This document shows, piece after piece, positions 1 through 7,484 of a stretch of DNA of 32,703 nucleotides (the stretch's first letter is position 1; each line of letters begins with the position of its first letter). The position numbers and the translations under genes are program-made. The stretch spans positions 1-32,703 of IMG/VR virus record IMGVR_UViG_3300032069_000037. One strand, 5' to 3'. Below the pieces are notes generated by a model. That model searched no databases. It worked only from the letters and a program-made list of their open reading frames with translations, and was not told where the DNA came from. The stretch comes from a virus.

Positions 1-224
1 TCGACGAAAAAGCGGTTCTATAGAAAACGTGGCTAAATTCATCCATCGACTTGGCGCTGGTACTTGTCAATATAGAATTTTTGCCATCTGAACTATATAC
101 TTGTTATATTTATAACCCGTAATGGTATTAAGAAGTCAATAACAACTTAATATGTGCTTTTCCAACTAATAAGAATCGTTATTGGCACCACCGCTAGTAA
201 CTAGCAGTTGTCTTAATCCTTTTT
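1..224. other. Left end: AT-rich flank and non-coding end of the provirus
   Basis: No gene can be supported here. Positions 1-102 are probably host sequence if the att call at 103-116 is right. On the minus strand a short open frame could begin with ATG at 46 and run off the left edge, but it has no good ribosome site and is too short to judge. Positions 117-224 are AT-rich and lie beyond the last late gene. A small dyad GCTAG-TAA-CTAGC occurs at 193-205, followed by a T-run at about 219-226 on the plus strand. No tRNA gene is visible. Confidence 0.5.
103..116. other. Candidate attL core
   Basis: GTTATATTTATAAC is an imperfect dyad (GTTATA-TT-TATAAC). Thirteen of its 14 bases recur in the same orientation at 32576-32589, next to the integrase. 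Inverted arms around a short centre suit a tyrosine recombinase core. The AT-rich composition weakens the call. Confidence 0.45.
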
Positions 225-365
225 TTAAAAAATATGCTTTGTCGTTCTATCGTCAGGGCAAAGTTCATTTATGAGATATGCAAGCGCCAACGCAATAACA
301 TCTCCTTGAACTTCTTCGGCTCTTTTCTTCAAAGCCGTCAAAAGTTCTGATTTATTTGCTATCAT
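225..365 (-). CDS. Small hypothetical protein, last gene of the late operon
   Basis: A 46-residue protein starting MIANKSELLTALKKR. The ATG overlaps the TGA of the upstream gene as ATGA, which argues for translational coupling and supports a real gene despite its size. It looks mostly helical, with a central hydrophobic helix (VIALALAYLINEL) that may be amphipathic rather than membrane-spanning, and one Cys. I do not recognise the family. Its place after the fibre genes fits an accessory role, but nothing more specific can be said. Confidence 0.55.
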   Translation of the reverse strand: MIANKSELLTALKKRAEEVQGDVIALALAYLINELCPDDRTTKHIF

Positions 366-547
366 TTTTCCACATCATTTGCCTTTAAAGTTGTTTTTGC
401 GGCCTCAAGTTCTTTTGGCGTGAGTTTTATTTTGCCGCGTTGATGAAGGTCTATTAAACGCTGCGCTATGTCGAAGGCGGGGAAGCCCCGGTATTTAACC
501 TCGTGTTTCATTGCTATGCGGGCCACGATTTTCCAGTCCGTTACCAT
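362..547 (-). CDS. Small hypothetical protein
   Basis: A 61-residue, basic, probably helical protein (MVTDWKIVARIAMKHE...). A ribosome site GTGAGGA lies six bases before the ATG. It overlaps the next gene by ATGA and sits two bases after the stop of the gene upstream, so it belongs to the tail-end operon. There are no Cys and no membrane segment. The family is not recognised. Confidence 0.6.
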   Translation of the reverse strand: MVTDWKIVARIAMKHEVKYRGFPAFDIAQRLIDLHQRGKIKLTPKELEAAKTTLKANDVEK

Positions 548-549
548 TT

Positions 550-771
550 TTATTCCTCACGTTCGTTAAATCCAAGAAGACGACGTATCTGTGCAATCTC
601 CAAGCGAACAGCGTCGAGTTCGTGTTCAAGCATTTTCGCGTGCTGGGTCAAATTCTCGAAGTAGTTCCTAAGTTCCTCGGCGGTCATCTCCGACTTTATA
701 ATTGATGTTTTTTCAAACTTATCCGTCGCCTTGTTTAACACAATTTCGTTTTTCTGCGATTTTATATCCAT
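550..771 (-). CDS. Small coiled-coil protein
   Basis: A 73-residue protein. Residues about 28-66 carry a heptad-like pattern of Leu, Met and Ile (AEELRNYFENL, LEHELDAVRLEIAQI), so a coiled coil is likely. GGGGGAT precedes the ATG. It lies directly downstream of the large fibre/hub gene, where tail-fibre chaperones or oligomerisation factors are often encoded; that role is inferred from position only. There are no catalytic motifs. Confidence 0.6.
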   Translation of the reverse strand: MDIKSQKNEIVLNKATDKFEKTSIIKSEMTAEELRNYFENLTQHAKMLEHELDAVRLEIAQIRRLLGFNEREE

Positions 772-782
772 TTTTTATCCCC

Positions 783-3452
783 CTAACTCGCCTGCAAGAA
801 CAACCGCATGAACAAAGTCGCTCCTATCTTTCCGAGTTGCGTCGACGTGAATTCGAGCGTGTTCCAGCCATACGTCGCAATCTGTTCCAAGAACGCGTCC
901 GTGATATCAGCAAACGTGTCGGCATTAAACGGCCCCGCTATCTGCGTGCCGTTAAGTTTGATATAGACGTTTGCAGGCGAGGTGGACGTGTAAATGCCGT
1001 AGACGATGGAGTGCGTATGGTTGGAGACACTATGGGTATGGTCAGATACCGAATGAGTGTGGTTCGAAACGGTGTGGGTGTGGGCGGATTCAGATACGGA
1101 TGTTTGTTCAGGTACGGCATGATGGTGGTCTTGAATATTTAATAGAACTGATTTGTCACTTGGTTTATAGTGAGCGCCTGTTTGATAAGAATATATACCA
1201 GAACTATTTGTTGCCTCACCAGATGCGCTCATTCCTTTGCACCAAACATTACTAGTTGTCCCGCTCTCCCAGAAACAATTCTGAGATTCAACCGCAGGTA
1301 TACCATGACTATGCGCCGATCCCCCGCTCGACGTCTGCCCGCCCCCCGAACTCGTTGTCTGCCCCCCTCCTGAAGAGGTGGTTTGTCCCCCTCCCGCCGC
1401 CGCCCCCGTTGAGTGCGCGCGGAACGGCTCAAGGACGAGCGCGACCTTTGCCTCCTTTATCTGCAATTTGCCCATGTCGACGGCCTCCTCTGGGATATAG
1501 AACTTCAACGAGAGCGAATGGGTTGCATCTACGTTCTCGGACTTGTCGTGTGTGATGATAGATGGGGCACCCTGCGGGTGGTAGTCTGTCGCGTCCGCCC
1601 TGCGCTCCGCGTCCGCCAGCGTTTCCGTTACCCTGAACTGCGGCACAGCGATCTCCAACTCGGTGTACTCGCCTTCCACCCCTGAGACGCGCTTCATGCT
1701 GATAATCCTGTAATTCCCGTCTATCCCCACATCTGGGTCGGTGACGTGGGCAATGTCGCCGAGTTCAAAGTCCGTGCGTTCGGTTCCAGCAAGGGTGACG
1801 AGCATGCGGTGCTTGCCTCTCTTCGTCTGCTCAAGCATGGCGTTGGCAAACGATGTGAGCGTGTCGATATCGTGGATGTCCTTCGCGCTGAACGTCCCTT
1901 CCATCTCGCCCGTTCCCACCGTGACTTCGAGGTGCGTTGAACCCGGCCCCGCACCAACGACGGTCAGTTTGTCGATGATTTTAGTGGCATCAAAGGATTG
2001 GTCGATTGAGATGATGTCGTCGCTTAAGGTGACGGTTGCGGACTTGTCGTGGCCACGGAGGTCAAACATGCAGAAAATTTCATTGGGCGTCACCCACCAC
2101 TCGCGCATTATCGAGTTTGCCACGCCCGCTATTGCCCGTGCCCGATTTTCGCGGTCGAATCGGTATGAGAGGGGGATATCATACCACTGAATGCTCTCGA
2201 TACGGGCATTGCTAGGAATCGTCTTGTAATATCTGAAACAAACCAAGGCATTTCCGTTGATTATCGCCGTCTTCGGTGCCTTGATGCGGGCGTTCGCGGG
2301 AATTGTTTCCCTATACATAATAAGAATTCTTGCGTTACTTTCTATTGATTCATCGAACGTTCTCTTAATGCGCGCGTTCCCCATAAGCAATTGTAAAAAT
2401 GATTTTTTAATCCGTGCCGTCCCCACAACCGTTTCGGTGGTCGGTACTTTAATTCTGGCCGTCCCGTTTATTGTTTCGTATTGCTGAACAACAATGGTGG
2501 CATTTCCTTCGATAGTTTTTAATTTTGATGTTTTAATTCTGGCCGTCCCGTTTATTGTTTCGTAGTATCGGAAAACAATCTTCGCGGTGCCAGTTGTCGT
2601 TTGCGAAAGCGTCTTTTTAATCAGCGCCGTTCCAGCAATCGTTTTTGGAATGGGAACTTTGGTGCGGGCGTTCGCTGTCATCGTTTCATAATGGGTAAAA
2701 GCAGTTTTTGCGTTGCCTGTTATCGTTTTTGGTTGTGTTATTTTTATGCGTGCATTTCCGCTGATTGTTGCCGTCTTCGGAACCTTGACGCGTGCGTCCG
2801 AGGTTATCGTTTTGTATACTGATGGCATAGTATAAGTCACTACTAATTTTGGCCTCTTCGATTGAACTGCTCTACCACAATAAATTGAAATTCTTTGGTC
2901 TACATTTGGTCTTGTTCCCTTAACATCTTGGGTAGACCTAAAACAATATTTTGTTAATCCCCCCTTATTAATCCAACTAAAATTAGACATGTTTATCCAG
3001 TTGTATCCCTCTATAACAAATGGCGGGAAGAAAATTCCGTCATCACCAGAGTAATTACTTTTATTATAATCTCCTGTTTGAAGTGGAACATGAGGATAAG
3101 TTGGTTGTCCATTTTTGATATATTCATTCCAAAATGATTGGCTAGAAATACTTTTTCCATAAACATACAAGTCAGCAGAAATAATCGTTGCATTACTTGG
3201 TATCGAAGAAGTATCAAAAATGAGAAATCCACGATAAATAGTATATTCCGCATAAGCATAGCCTTCCTCCTCTTCCTCATAGCCATATTGGTTAATCCAA
3301 ATGTTATCTCCACTACAGTATTCAACTCCAGTTGCAGCATTCCAAATTCCCAGATACCAATTAGGGTCTATAAATGTGCCCTCAAACTCACCACTCTGAT
3401 AAACAAATCCATCGTCTTCTGTAGAATAAAAAGTTTTTGTAACCATAGTCAT
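783..3452 (-). CDS. Tail fibre / baseplate hub C-terminal fusion protein (889 aa)
   Basis: A multidomain virion protein for host contact and the tail tip. Residues about 1-210 resemble a DNRLRE-type carbohydrate-binding domain: RGFLIFDTSSIPSNATI followed by a terminal RPKLVVTYT. Residues 211-424 are about 15 repeats of 14-15 residues with consensus ETIxGNARIK. Residues about 425-640 look like the C-terminal half of a gp27/Gp37-like baseplate hub (LSYRFDRENRARAIAG, EWWV, later a lipocalin-like strand pattern). Then come a Gly/Ser/Gln linker (687-716) and a His-rich stretch of HTHxV repeats (790-815), like the metal-binding HxH motifs of T4-type fibre tips. The ATG overlaps the upstream TGA (ATGA). 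The first 210 codons are clearly more AT-rich than the hub part. The matching hub N-terminus lies at 5432-5809. Confidence 0.85.
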   Translation of the reverse strand: MTMVTKTFYSTEDDGFVYQSGEFEGTFIDPNWYLGIWNAATGVEYCSGDNIWINQYGYEEEEEGYAYAEYTIYRGFLIFDTSSIPSNATIISADLYVYGKSISSQSFWNEYIKNGQPTYPHVPLQTGDYNKSNYSGDDGIFFPPFVIEGYNWINMSNFSWINKGGLTKYCFRSTQDVKGTRPNVDQRISIYCGRAVQSKRPKLVVTYTMPSVYKTITSDARVKVPKTATISGNARIKITQPKTITGNAKTAFTHYETMTANARTKVPIPKTIAGTALIKKTLSQTTTGTAKIVFRYYETINGTARIKTSKLKTIEGNATIVVQQYETINGTARIKVPTTETVVGTARIKKSFLQLLMGNARIKRTFDESIESNARILIMYRETIPANARIKAPKTAIINGNALVCFRYYKTIPSNARIESIQWYDIPLSYRFDRENRARAIAGVANSIMREWWVTPNEIFCMFDLRGHDKSATVTLSDDIISIDQSFDATKIIDKLTVVGAGPGSTHLEVTVGTGEMEGTFSAKDIHDIDTLTSFANAMLEQTKRGKHRMLVTLAGTERTDFELGDIAHVTDPDVGIDGNYRIISMKRVSGVEGEYTELEIAVPQFRVTETLADAERRADATDYHPQGAPSIITHDKSENVDATHSLSLKFYIPEEAVDMGKLQIKEAKVALVLEPFRAHSTGAAAGGGQTTSSGGGQTTSSGGGQTSSGGSAHSHGIPAVESQNCFWESGTTSNVWCKGMSASGEATNSSGIYSYQTGAHYKPSDKSVLLNIQDHHHAVPEQTSVSESAHTHTVSNHTHSVSDHTHSVSNHTHSIVYGIYTSTSPANVYIKLNGTQIAGPFNADTFADITDAFLEQIATYGWNTLEFTSTQLGKIGATLFMRLFLQAS
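2180..2822 (-). repeat. About 15 tandem coding repeats in the fibre protein
   Basis: The protein repeats roughly every 14-15 residues, with units such as KTITGNAK, ETINGTARIK and ETIPANARIK. At DNA level the copies have drifted except for near-identical pairs around 2450-2475 and 2535-2560 (TTCTGGCCGTCCCGTTTATT). The alternating hydrophobic pattern suggests beta strands forming a stalk. Copy number could vary by recombination and so change fibre length. Confidence 0.8.
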
Positions 3453-4132
3453 CCACCCAAGATTCCTTTAGAATATAATTTGAAAATTGGGGCGGCTCCT
3501 TCACCTCTTACTGTTTTGTATCCAGCAAAAACATCAATCCCTCGCTTGTAAATTTGTTTAAAGTAGGACATTATTTCACTATAATATTTGTTAAAGTCCT
3601 CCTTATCAAAAATAATAAGGTCTATATCGTGGTATGTTTGACCAAATTTAACCAAGCCTCCGGTCAACCAAATATCGATTGGAAATGGAATCTTATTAGG
3701 TAATTTGGCTTTAAATTCGTCTACCTTAAGGGGTTTTTGGAAAGTATAGAAAGACTTAGGAACTCGAATGTAGGTTAGAGTATCTTTGGTTATTATTAAT
3801 TTTCCGTCTTGGTATATTTGGCAGAGAGCCGGTATAAAAAATTTCCAGTTCCTAAAGAAGTGAAGTTTGATAGGAAACTTATTGAAAATATCCGCGAAGA
3901 ACTTAGTTACTTCAGAAGGAATAGGACAACCCTCATAATCAAATGCCAAATGCAAATCACCAGCAACTGCACCAATCCTTGCTTCTTTACCAACCATGAA
4001 AACGTCTATTTTGAATGAAATTTCTTCTGGGAGAATTTGAACTATTTCTTGGAACGTAATCATATCTAAAGGCGCGTCTGGTAACCTTTTCACTTCCCAT
4101 TTTTTAATTTCTTCTTCAATTATTCTTTTCAT
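3449..4132 (-). CDS. Nucleotidyltransferase-fold protein with an internal duplication
   Basis: A 227-residue protein. The second half carries the nucleotidyltransferase signature: GG at 158-159, then D169-I-D171 in HDIDLIIFD, and a possible third acidic residue D200 in RGIDVF. The first half (about 24-94) repeats the same layout (KIDVFMVG, then GDLHLAFD, then IKLHFF), but the GG, the second Asp and the third acid are lost, so it looks like a degenerate copy. The substrate is unknown; such folds transfer nucleotides to proteins, RNA or small molecules. It overlaps the fibre gene by ATGA and lies in an AT-rich stretch inside the presumed insertion that splits the hub gene. The fold call comes from motifs only. 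Confidence 0.6.
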   Translation of the reverse strand: MKRIIEEEIKKWEVKRLPDAPLDMITFQEIVQILPEEISFKIDVFMVGKEARIGAVAGDLHLAFDYEGCPIPSEVTKFFADIFNKFPIKLHFFRNWKFFIPALCQIYQDGKLIITKDTLTYIRVPKSFYTFQKPLKVDEFKAKLPNKIPFPIDIWLTGGLVKFGQTYHDIDLIIFDKEDFNKYYSEIMSYFKQIYKRGIDVFAGYKTVRGEGAAPIFKLYSKGILGG

Positions 4133-4145
4133 TATTCCACCAACT

Positions 4146-4538
4146 CTACCCGATCCCCACCGTTCCGTCTTGGTGAATCTGCATCATGCGCTTGTGGTTG
4201 CGCCCGTTTTCGGTGAATTGCCAGCCCAAAAATATGATCCACCGCGCGTCTATCTCCCCGCCCCTTTGGTCGAAAGTGCGATACCATCTGCGGAACCAAA
4301 CTGGGCGGTATTCAACTTTTTTATTTGTGAGAAGCACGCCGTCTTCATCGGCGGGGCAAATGCACAATTCGTTAATGTAGAAGCGCCCCGTTGAAAAATC
4401 AACAAAAGCGTTTACTCCGTCGATTTGGTAATGGAGTATCGTCGGGTTGCCCTTTCTGTCGATTGTGCGCTTGATGTCAAAAAAGTCATCTAAAGTGACC
4501 GTTTCGCCGTTCGGATAAGTTAAAAAAAATTTTGGCAT
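4146..4538 (-). CDS. Hypothetical protein of the hub-gene insertion cassette
   Basis: A 130-residue protein rich in aromatic residues and beta-strand patterns (MPKFFLTYPNGETVTLDDF, WFRRWYRTFDQRGGEIDARW). Two Cys form a CIC pair near residue 60. It has no signal peptide or membrane segment. It begins directly after the stop of the LAGLIDADG gene (TAA then ATG). The family is not recognised. Its position between tail genes would allow a virion role, but it may simply be cargo carried with the endonuclease. Confidence 0.65.
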   Translation of the reverse strand: MPKFFLTYPNGETVTLDDFFDIKRTIDRKGNPTILHYQIDGVNAFVDFSTGRFYINELCICPADEDGVLLTNKKVEYRPVWFRRWYRTFDQRGGEIDARWIIFLGWQFTENGRNHKRMMQIHQDGTVGIG

Positions 4539-4892
4539 TTATAGTTCACCCTCTGCCATGAGTATCTTCCTAACTTTTTGCTTTTTCACTCGCAGATACG
4601 GTAAAAGTAATTTCAAGAGAGCAATACTCTCTTTCGTTGTGGACATGTCCCAAATTTTTTGAGTTTGCCAATGTGGTGGCCACGATGGTTGCCTATTTGT
4701 TCTTAAACTGCCACCAATCTTTCTTTGTATTTCTCTGAGAACTTGGGCGTCTTTCTCCATTAAAGCGATTCTAATCCTAACACTATACGTATTTTTGCTC
4801 CGACGTTTTTCTCGTTGAACGCATCCTTCTCCATCTATCAACCCCGCAAGATAAGAAAAAAAGGACTCATTGAATTGAGTATGTCTTGTCAT
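4539..4892 (-). CDS. LAGLIDADG homing endonuclease, free-standing
   Basis: A 117-residue protein with one clear LAGLIDADG helix (YLAGLIDGEGCV, residues about 14-25), where the last acidic residue is the usual metal ligand. A later segment (ALLKLLLPYLRVKKQK) matches the normal C-terminal part. A single motif means it should act as a homodimer. Such enzymes cut a specific long site and spread their own gene and its flanks by repair. It is not in an intein or an obvious intron: the ATG is preceded by GGGGGTC, and it lies between two intact genes. Its place between the two halves of the baseplate hub gene suggests it mobilised the cassette. Confidence 0.85.
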   Translation of the reverse strand: MTRHTQFNESFFSYLAGLIDGEGCVQREKRRSKNTYSVRIRIALMEKDAQVLREIQRKIGGSLRTNRQPSWPPHWQTQKIWDMSTTKESIALLKLLLPYLRVKKQKVRKILMAEGEL

Positions 4893-4904
4893 GAGATTGA
4901 CCCC

Positions 4905-5414
4905 CTACTGTTCGTCGTATCGCATCTTTATCGTCTGCGAGCCGATGTCGCCCGGTGTCGTCACGGTGCTTGGAACGACCAACTGCTGCACGAGGTACTT
5001 TGAGTATCCCGCCGCCGTCAGCACGTTCGTTATGTTAAGCGCCTCGCCTTCAGTATCCCAGCCGGTCAAGGTCGTTGTCGCTACGCTCGATGCGGTGTTC
5101 ACCGGCGTTGCGTATGTTGTCCCGACGCCAGCCTTCAAATTCAAGTTTGCGTCGCTCAACGTTCCGGCGTCGTGCCAGATTTTCATGTTGTCTATCTGGT
5201 TAAACGTGCCACTGAACTTCGCCCGCATCCATCGTTCGTAGGAGTAGTTTGTCCCAGATGATGGAACGGACACTGGGTTGCTTTGATATTCCGTGCCCGT
5301 TTCGTCCGCGTCGTCAATGCTCATGTAGTTGCAGTTCCCCGCGCTACCCGATGAGGGGTATTCCGTGCCGGGTGACGTCCCGTATTGCACTTTCCATTCG
5401 TGTGTTGCCGCCAC
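4905..5414 (-). CDS. Probable tail/baseplate structural protein
   Basis: A 169-residue beta-rich protein beginning with GTG (MAATHEWKVQYGTSPGTEY); AGGAGG lies about six bases upstream. It is rich in Ser, Thr, Gly, Asn and Tyr with no Cys and no membrane segment, as is common for virion surface proteins. The segment YSYERWMRAKFSGTF resembles proteins seen in tail regions of other archaeal and bacterial viruses, recalled from general familiarity and not a firm family assignment. It follows the hub N-terminal gene directly. Confidence 0.65.
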   Translation of the reverse strand: MAATHEWKVQYGTSPGTEYPSSGSAGNCNYMSIDDADETGTEYQSNPVSVPSSGTNYSYERWMRAKFSGTFNQIDNMKIWHDAGTLSDANLNLKAGVGTTYATPVNTASSVATTTLTGWDTEGEALNITNVLTAAGYSKYLVQQLVVPSTVTTPGDIGSQTIKMRYDEQ

Positions 5415-5431
5415 TTTATCCCTCCTTTTTT

Positions 5432-5809
5432 TTATCTCCCTTCGTGGATCGCCGTTATCTCCGTTCCCGAAAGAAGATCGTGAACCACCACGTCAGGGTA
5501 CTGGTTGAGGTACTCCTTTGCGGCGTCGGTGATTTTCCATAACAATTTTGCAGCCGAGTCCCGCCCTGATAATACAATTTCGCGGGCGTTGTGGATTATC
5601 TCCTCTATGATTCCCGCAAACTCAAGTTTGCCCTCGGCGCGTATCTCGATGCGGTCGTTGTAATCGTACTTCGCCCGCTCCTCCGCCGACGATACTAACT
5701 TTATCTCGAATGTTCCCAACTGATTCAACGCCCACGAATATTTGATATTGATTGCATAGTCGATGTCGAACGGGTCGCCCACTTGCGGCACGCATTTTGC
5801 TGTTAGCAT
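5432..5809 (-). CDS. Baseplate hub N-terminal domain (split gene)
   Basis: A 125-residue protein matching only the first domain of gp27/Gp37-type hub proteins: WALNQLGTFEIKLVS, YNDRIEIR, FAGIIEEI, then EIVLSGRDSAAKLLW and VVVHDLLSGTEI. Such hubs normally continue for another 200 or more residues. Here the frame ends soon after DLLSGTEI, and the expected continuation (LSYRFDRENR...) is found 3.2 kb downstream inside the fibre protein. The ATG at 5809 overlaps the upstream stop (TGATG); a GTG at 5812 is an alternative start. The product may still assemble with the separated half. Confidence 0.75.
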   Translation of the reverse strand: MLTAKCVPQVGDPFDIDYAINIKYSWALNQLGTFEIKLVSSAEERAKYDYNDRIEIRAEGKLEFAGIIEEIIHNAREIVLSGRDSAAKLLWKITDAAKEYLNQYPDVVVHDLLSGTEITAIHEGR

Positions 5810-6222
5810 CACCGCACCCCCACCATTTCAAGATAGAGGTCATAGATGTCTTCCGCTGGAACCTTGATTGTTCGCGCGGACAAACTGGTCACGAGCCAGT
5901 TGTAGTTATGCCATGTGAACCTGAAGCGGTCTTTGTATTCCTTCTTCACAAAGAACTCAATCCTTGTCTGCGCGCGCACCTCTGCCGTCTGGCCCTCATC
6001 CGCGACAACCCGTTCGTGGACGGTGAAGGTCCGCCGCCCCCCAAGATAATCGTGAACAAACTTTGGGTCGAATATATCTTTGTCCCGCTGCTCTCCCGTA
6101 TCAGCAAGTACGGGCTGGAACACCACGCGCTCCTCGACCATCGCCACTGGAGACAGCGTGATTATTTCGGGCGGACTGTATGAGTTCCCGTTCAAGTCCA
6201 GTTTTTCGACCGTTATTGCCAT
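5809..6222 (-). CDS. Distal tail-type protein, upstream of the hub
   Basis: A 137-residue protein starting MAITVEKLDLNGNSYSPPE. It follows the tape measure gene after a single base and precedes the hub, the normal place for the distal tail protein of siphoviruses. The sequence is beta-rich (VVFQPVLADTGEQRDKDIF, RFTWHNYNWLVTSLSAR) with no Cys. I chose the internal ATG because upstream codons of the same frame run across the tape measure gene. The function comes from position and general character, not a recognised motif. Confidence 0.65.
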   Translation of the reverse strand: MAITVEKLDLNGNSYSPPEIITLSPVAMVEERVVFQPVLADTGEQRDKDIFDPKFVHDYLGGRRTFTVHERVVADEGQTAEVRAQTRIEFFVKKEYKDRFRFTWHNYNWLVTSLSARTIKVPAEDIYDLYLEMVGVR

Positions 6223-6223
6223 C

Positions 6224-7483
6224 TTAAGCAACCCTTTCCATCTCGCGCTTGTAGTGGTCGTCAAGTTTCCGCACCAGACGATCAATGTCCATGTCGCCTG
6301 CAAGCGTGACGTCGTGTATGTCAAACTGGTTTGTGATGTGATATACTGGGCCGCCCCTGCCGACCGCCGCAACCTTCCCCGCTGGCACGACGTATTCGCC
6401 CGCATGCACAATGGCGGGGCCGGTATAGGGAACGTATCCGCCCTGCTGAAAACCATAAAAGCCCGGCACTTCCCCTCCGGGGCCAATGCCGCCAAGTGTT
6501 ATAGTTGTTAATCTGTCCCAGTAACTTATCAAAAGCACAATAGCGTCAATAATTGCGGTTATCGCGGCGATGACTGGGTTCGCGAGCAAGACGGATGCGG
6601 CGATTCCGATGGCGGTGAACACGGCAATGATAGCGACCTTCATCGTGTCCGAAGCACTGACAAACAGGGCAATGGTGCCGATAACCGCCGTGAATGCTGC
6701 GATAAGGGGGTGACCCATCAATGCGGTTGCAGCCACCCCTATCGCCAAAAACACGCCCGCCACCGCTGTTTGTAGATTGCTTGAACTCGTCGCCATCAGG
6801 ATAAACGCATTAACAATCATCGTAATCGCAAGAATGACGGGGTTGTGTAAAAGAATGGTTGCGCCTATCCCTATGGTGGTGAACGCGCCAACAATCGCAA
6901 CGGTCGGGTCTCCGCTTACATAATATAGTGCGGCAGCAACAAGTCCGGCGACAGTAATAATGCCAGCAAATGCCGTTGAAAGGAGAAGGGCACCAGATGC
7001 AGCCGCCCCCGAAGCCAGACCCACTGCGTGAAGCAATGTTGGGAGCAGAACAAGCCCTCCAAGAATTGCCGTGATTGAGCCGCCGACAACGATAAACGCG
7101 GCGGTAAGTGAGTTGAGAGGGGCGGGCATGCCTGTTACCACATCCACAAGACCCCATAACAAATCGACGAACGGACGGAGAATTGATTCAAGCGCGTCAC
7201 CAACCGTCATGAACAGTAAACTTATTGCATTCTTGGCCTCGCTCATTGCACCACTTAAAAGGGGAGACGCCTTGATGACCATGTAGAGCGCCCCCGTCGC
7301 AGCCGCCCCTATTGCCGCGAAAGCCCCTGCCCACTGTTTCATGAACGCCGACGTCTTCGTTCCTTCCACCTGCGCGGTCTGGCCGACGTCCTTGACCTTC
7401 TTTCCGATCTCATCCATGCTTTTTATGGCTGGGGCCACGTTCGCCGTAATAAGAACGCCCATACTTGCGATTGTCGACACCAT
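6224..7483 (-). CDS. Tail tape measure protein
   Basis: A 419-residue, very hydrophobic Ala/Ile/Gly-rich protein between the tail chaperones and the distal tail gene. Residues 195-325 contain three tandem 43-45 residue repeats (AFTTIGIGATILLHNPV, VFLAIGVAATALMGHPL, VFTAIGIAASVLLANPV). The C-terminus has the typical YVPYTGPAIVHAGEYVVP segment of tape measure proteins. Tail length scales with this protein at roughly 1.5 Å per residue, which would give a short tail of about 60 nm. The hydrophobic helices may also form the DNA-delivery channel in the host membrane. Confidence 0.85.
   Translation of the reverse strand: MVSTIASMGVLITANVAPAIKSMDEIGKKVKDVGQTAQVEGTKTSAFMKQWAGAFAAIGAAATGALYMVIKASPLLSGAMSEAKNAISLLFMTVGDALESILRPFVDLLWGLVDVVTGMPAPLNSLTAAFIVVGGSITAILGGLVLLPTLLHAVGLASGAAASGALLLSTAFAGIITVAGLVAAALYYVSGDPTVAIVGAFTTIGIGATILLHNPVILAITMIVNAFILMATSSSNLQTAVAGVFLAIGVAATALMGHPLIAAFTAVIGTIALFVSASDTMKVAIIAVFTAIGIAASVLLANPVIAAITAIIDAIVLLISYWDRLTTITLGGIGPGGEVPGFYGFQQGGYVPYTGPAIVHAGEYVVPAGKVAAVGRGGPVYHITNQFDIHDVTLAGDMDIDRLVRKLDDHYKREMERVA
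6509..6901 (-). repeat. Three 43-45 codon repeats in the tape measure gene
   Basis: Protein residues about 195-239, 240-282 and 283-325 align without gaps, sharing VFxAIGxAAxxLLxxPxI and a hydrophobic tail. DNA identity has drifted, so the duplication is old. Confidence 0.75.
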
Positions 7484-7484
7484 G

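Noticed and set aside
1-102. Partial host gene at the left edge on either strand
   Set aside because: All short frames lack a ribosome site or recognisable residues; too little sequence to call.
136-145. TCAATAACAA shared in inverted orientation with the region near 32550
   Set aside because: Ten AT-rich bases in inverted orientation are likely by chance and do not fit a direct-repeat att site.
702-1142. Plus-strand open frames opposite the fibre gene
   Set aside because: They are antisense to a well-supported protein with recognisable domains, have odd composition and no ribosome site.
1300-1420. GC-rich repeats that at first sight look like a CRISPR or minisatellite
   Set aside because: They encode the Gly-Gly-Gly-Gln-Thr-Ser-Ser linker in the fibre protein; spacing and codons follow the peptide repeat.
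2180-2822. Possible CRISPR array
   Set aside because: The 42-45 base periodicity is a coding repeat in frame; no constant repeat and variable spacer structure.
4539-4892. Intein or group I intron carrying the LAGLIDADG gene
   Set aside because: No splice-junction motifs (Cys/Ser at N end, His-Asn at C end) in flanking frames, and the gene has its own start, ribosome site and stop between complete genes.
5809-6495. A longer 228-codon version of the distal tail gene
   Set aside because: The extra N-terminal 91 codons run across the 3' end of the tape measure gene in another frame and look like shadow sequence (Cys, Arg, Thr-rich). The internal ATG at 6222 follows the tape measure stop directly.
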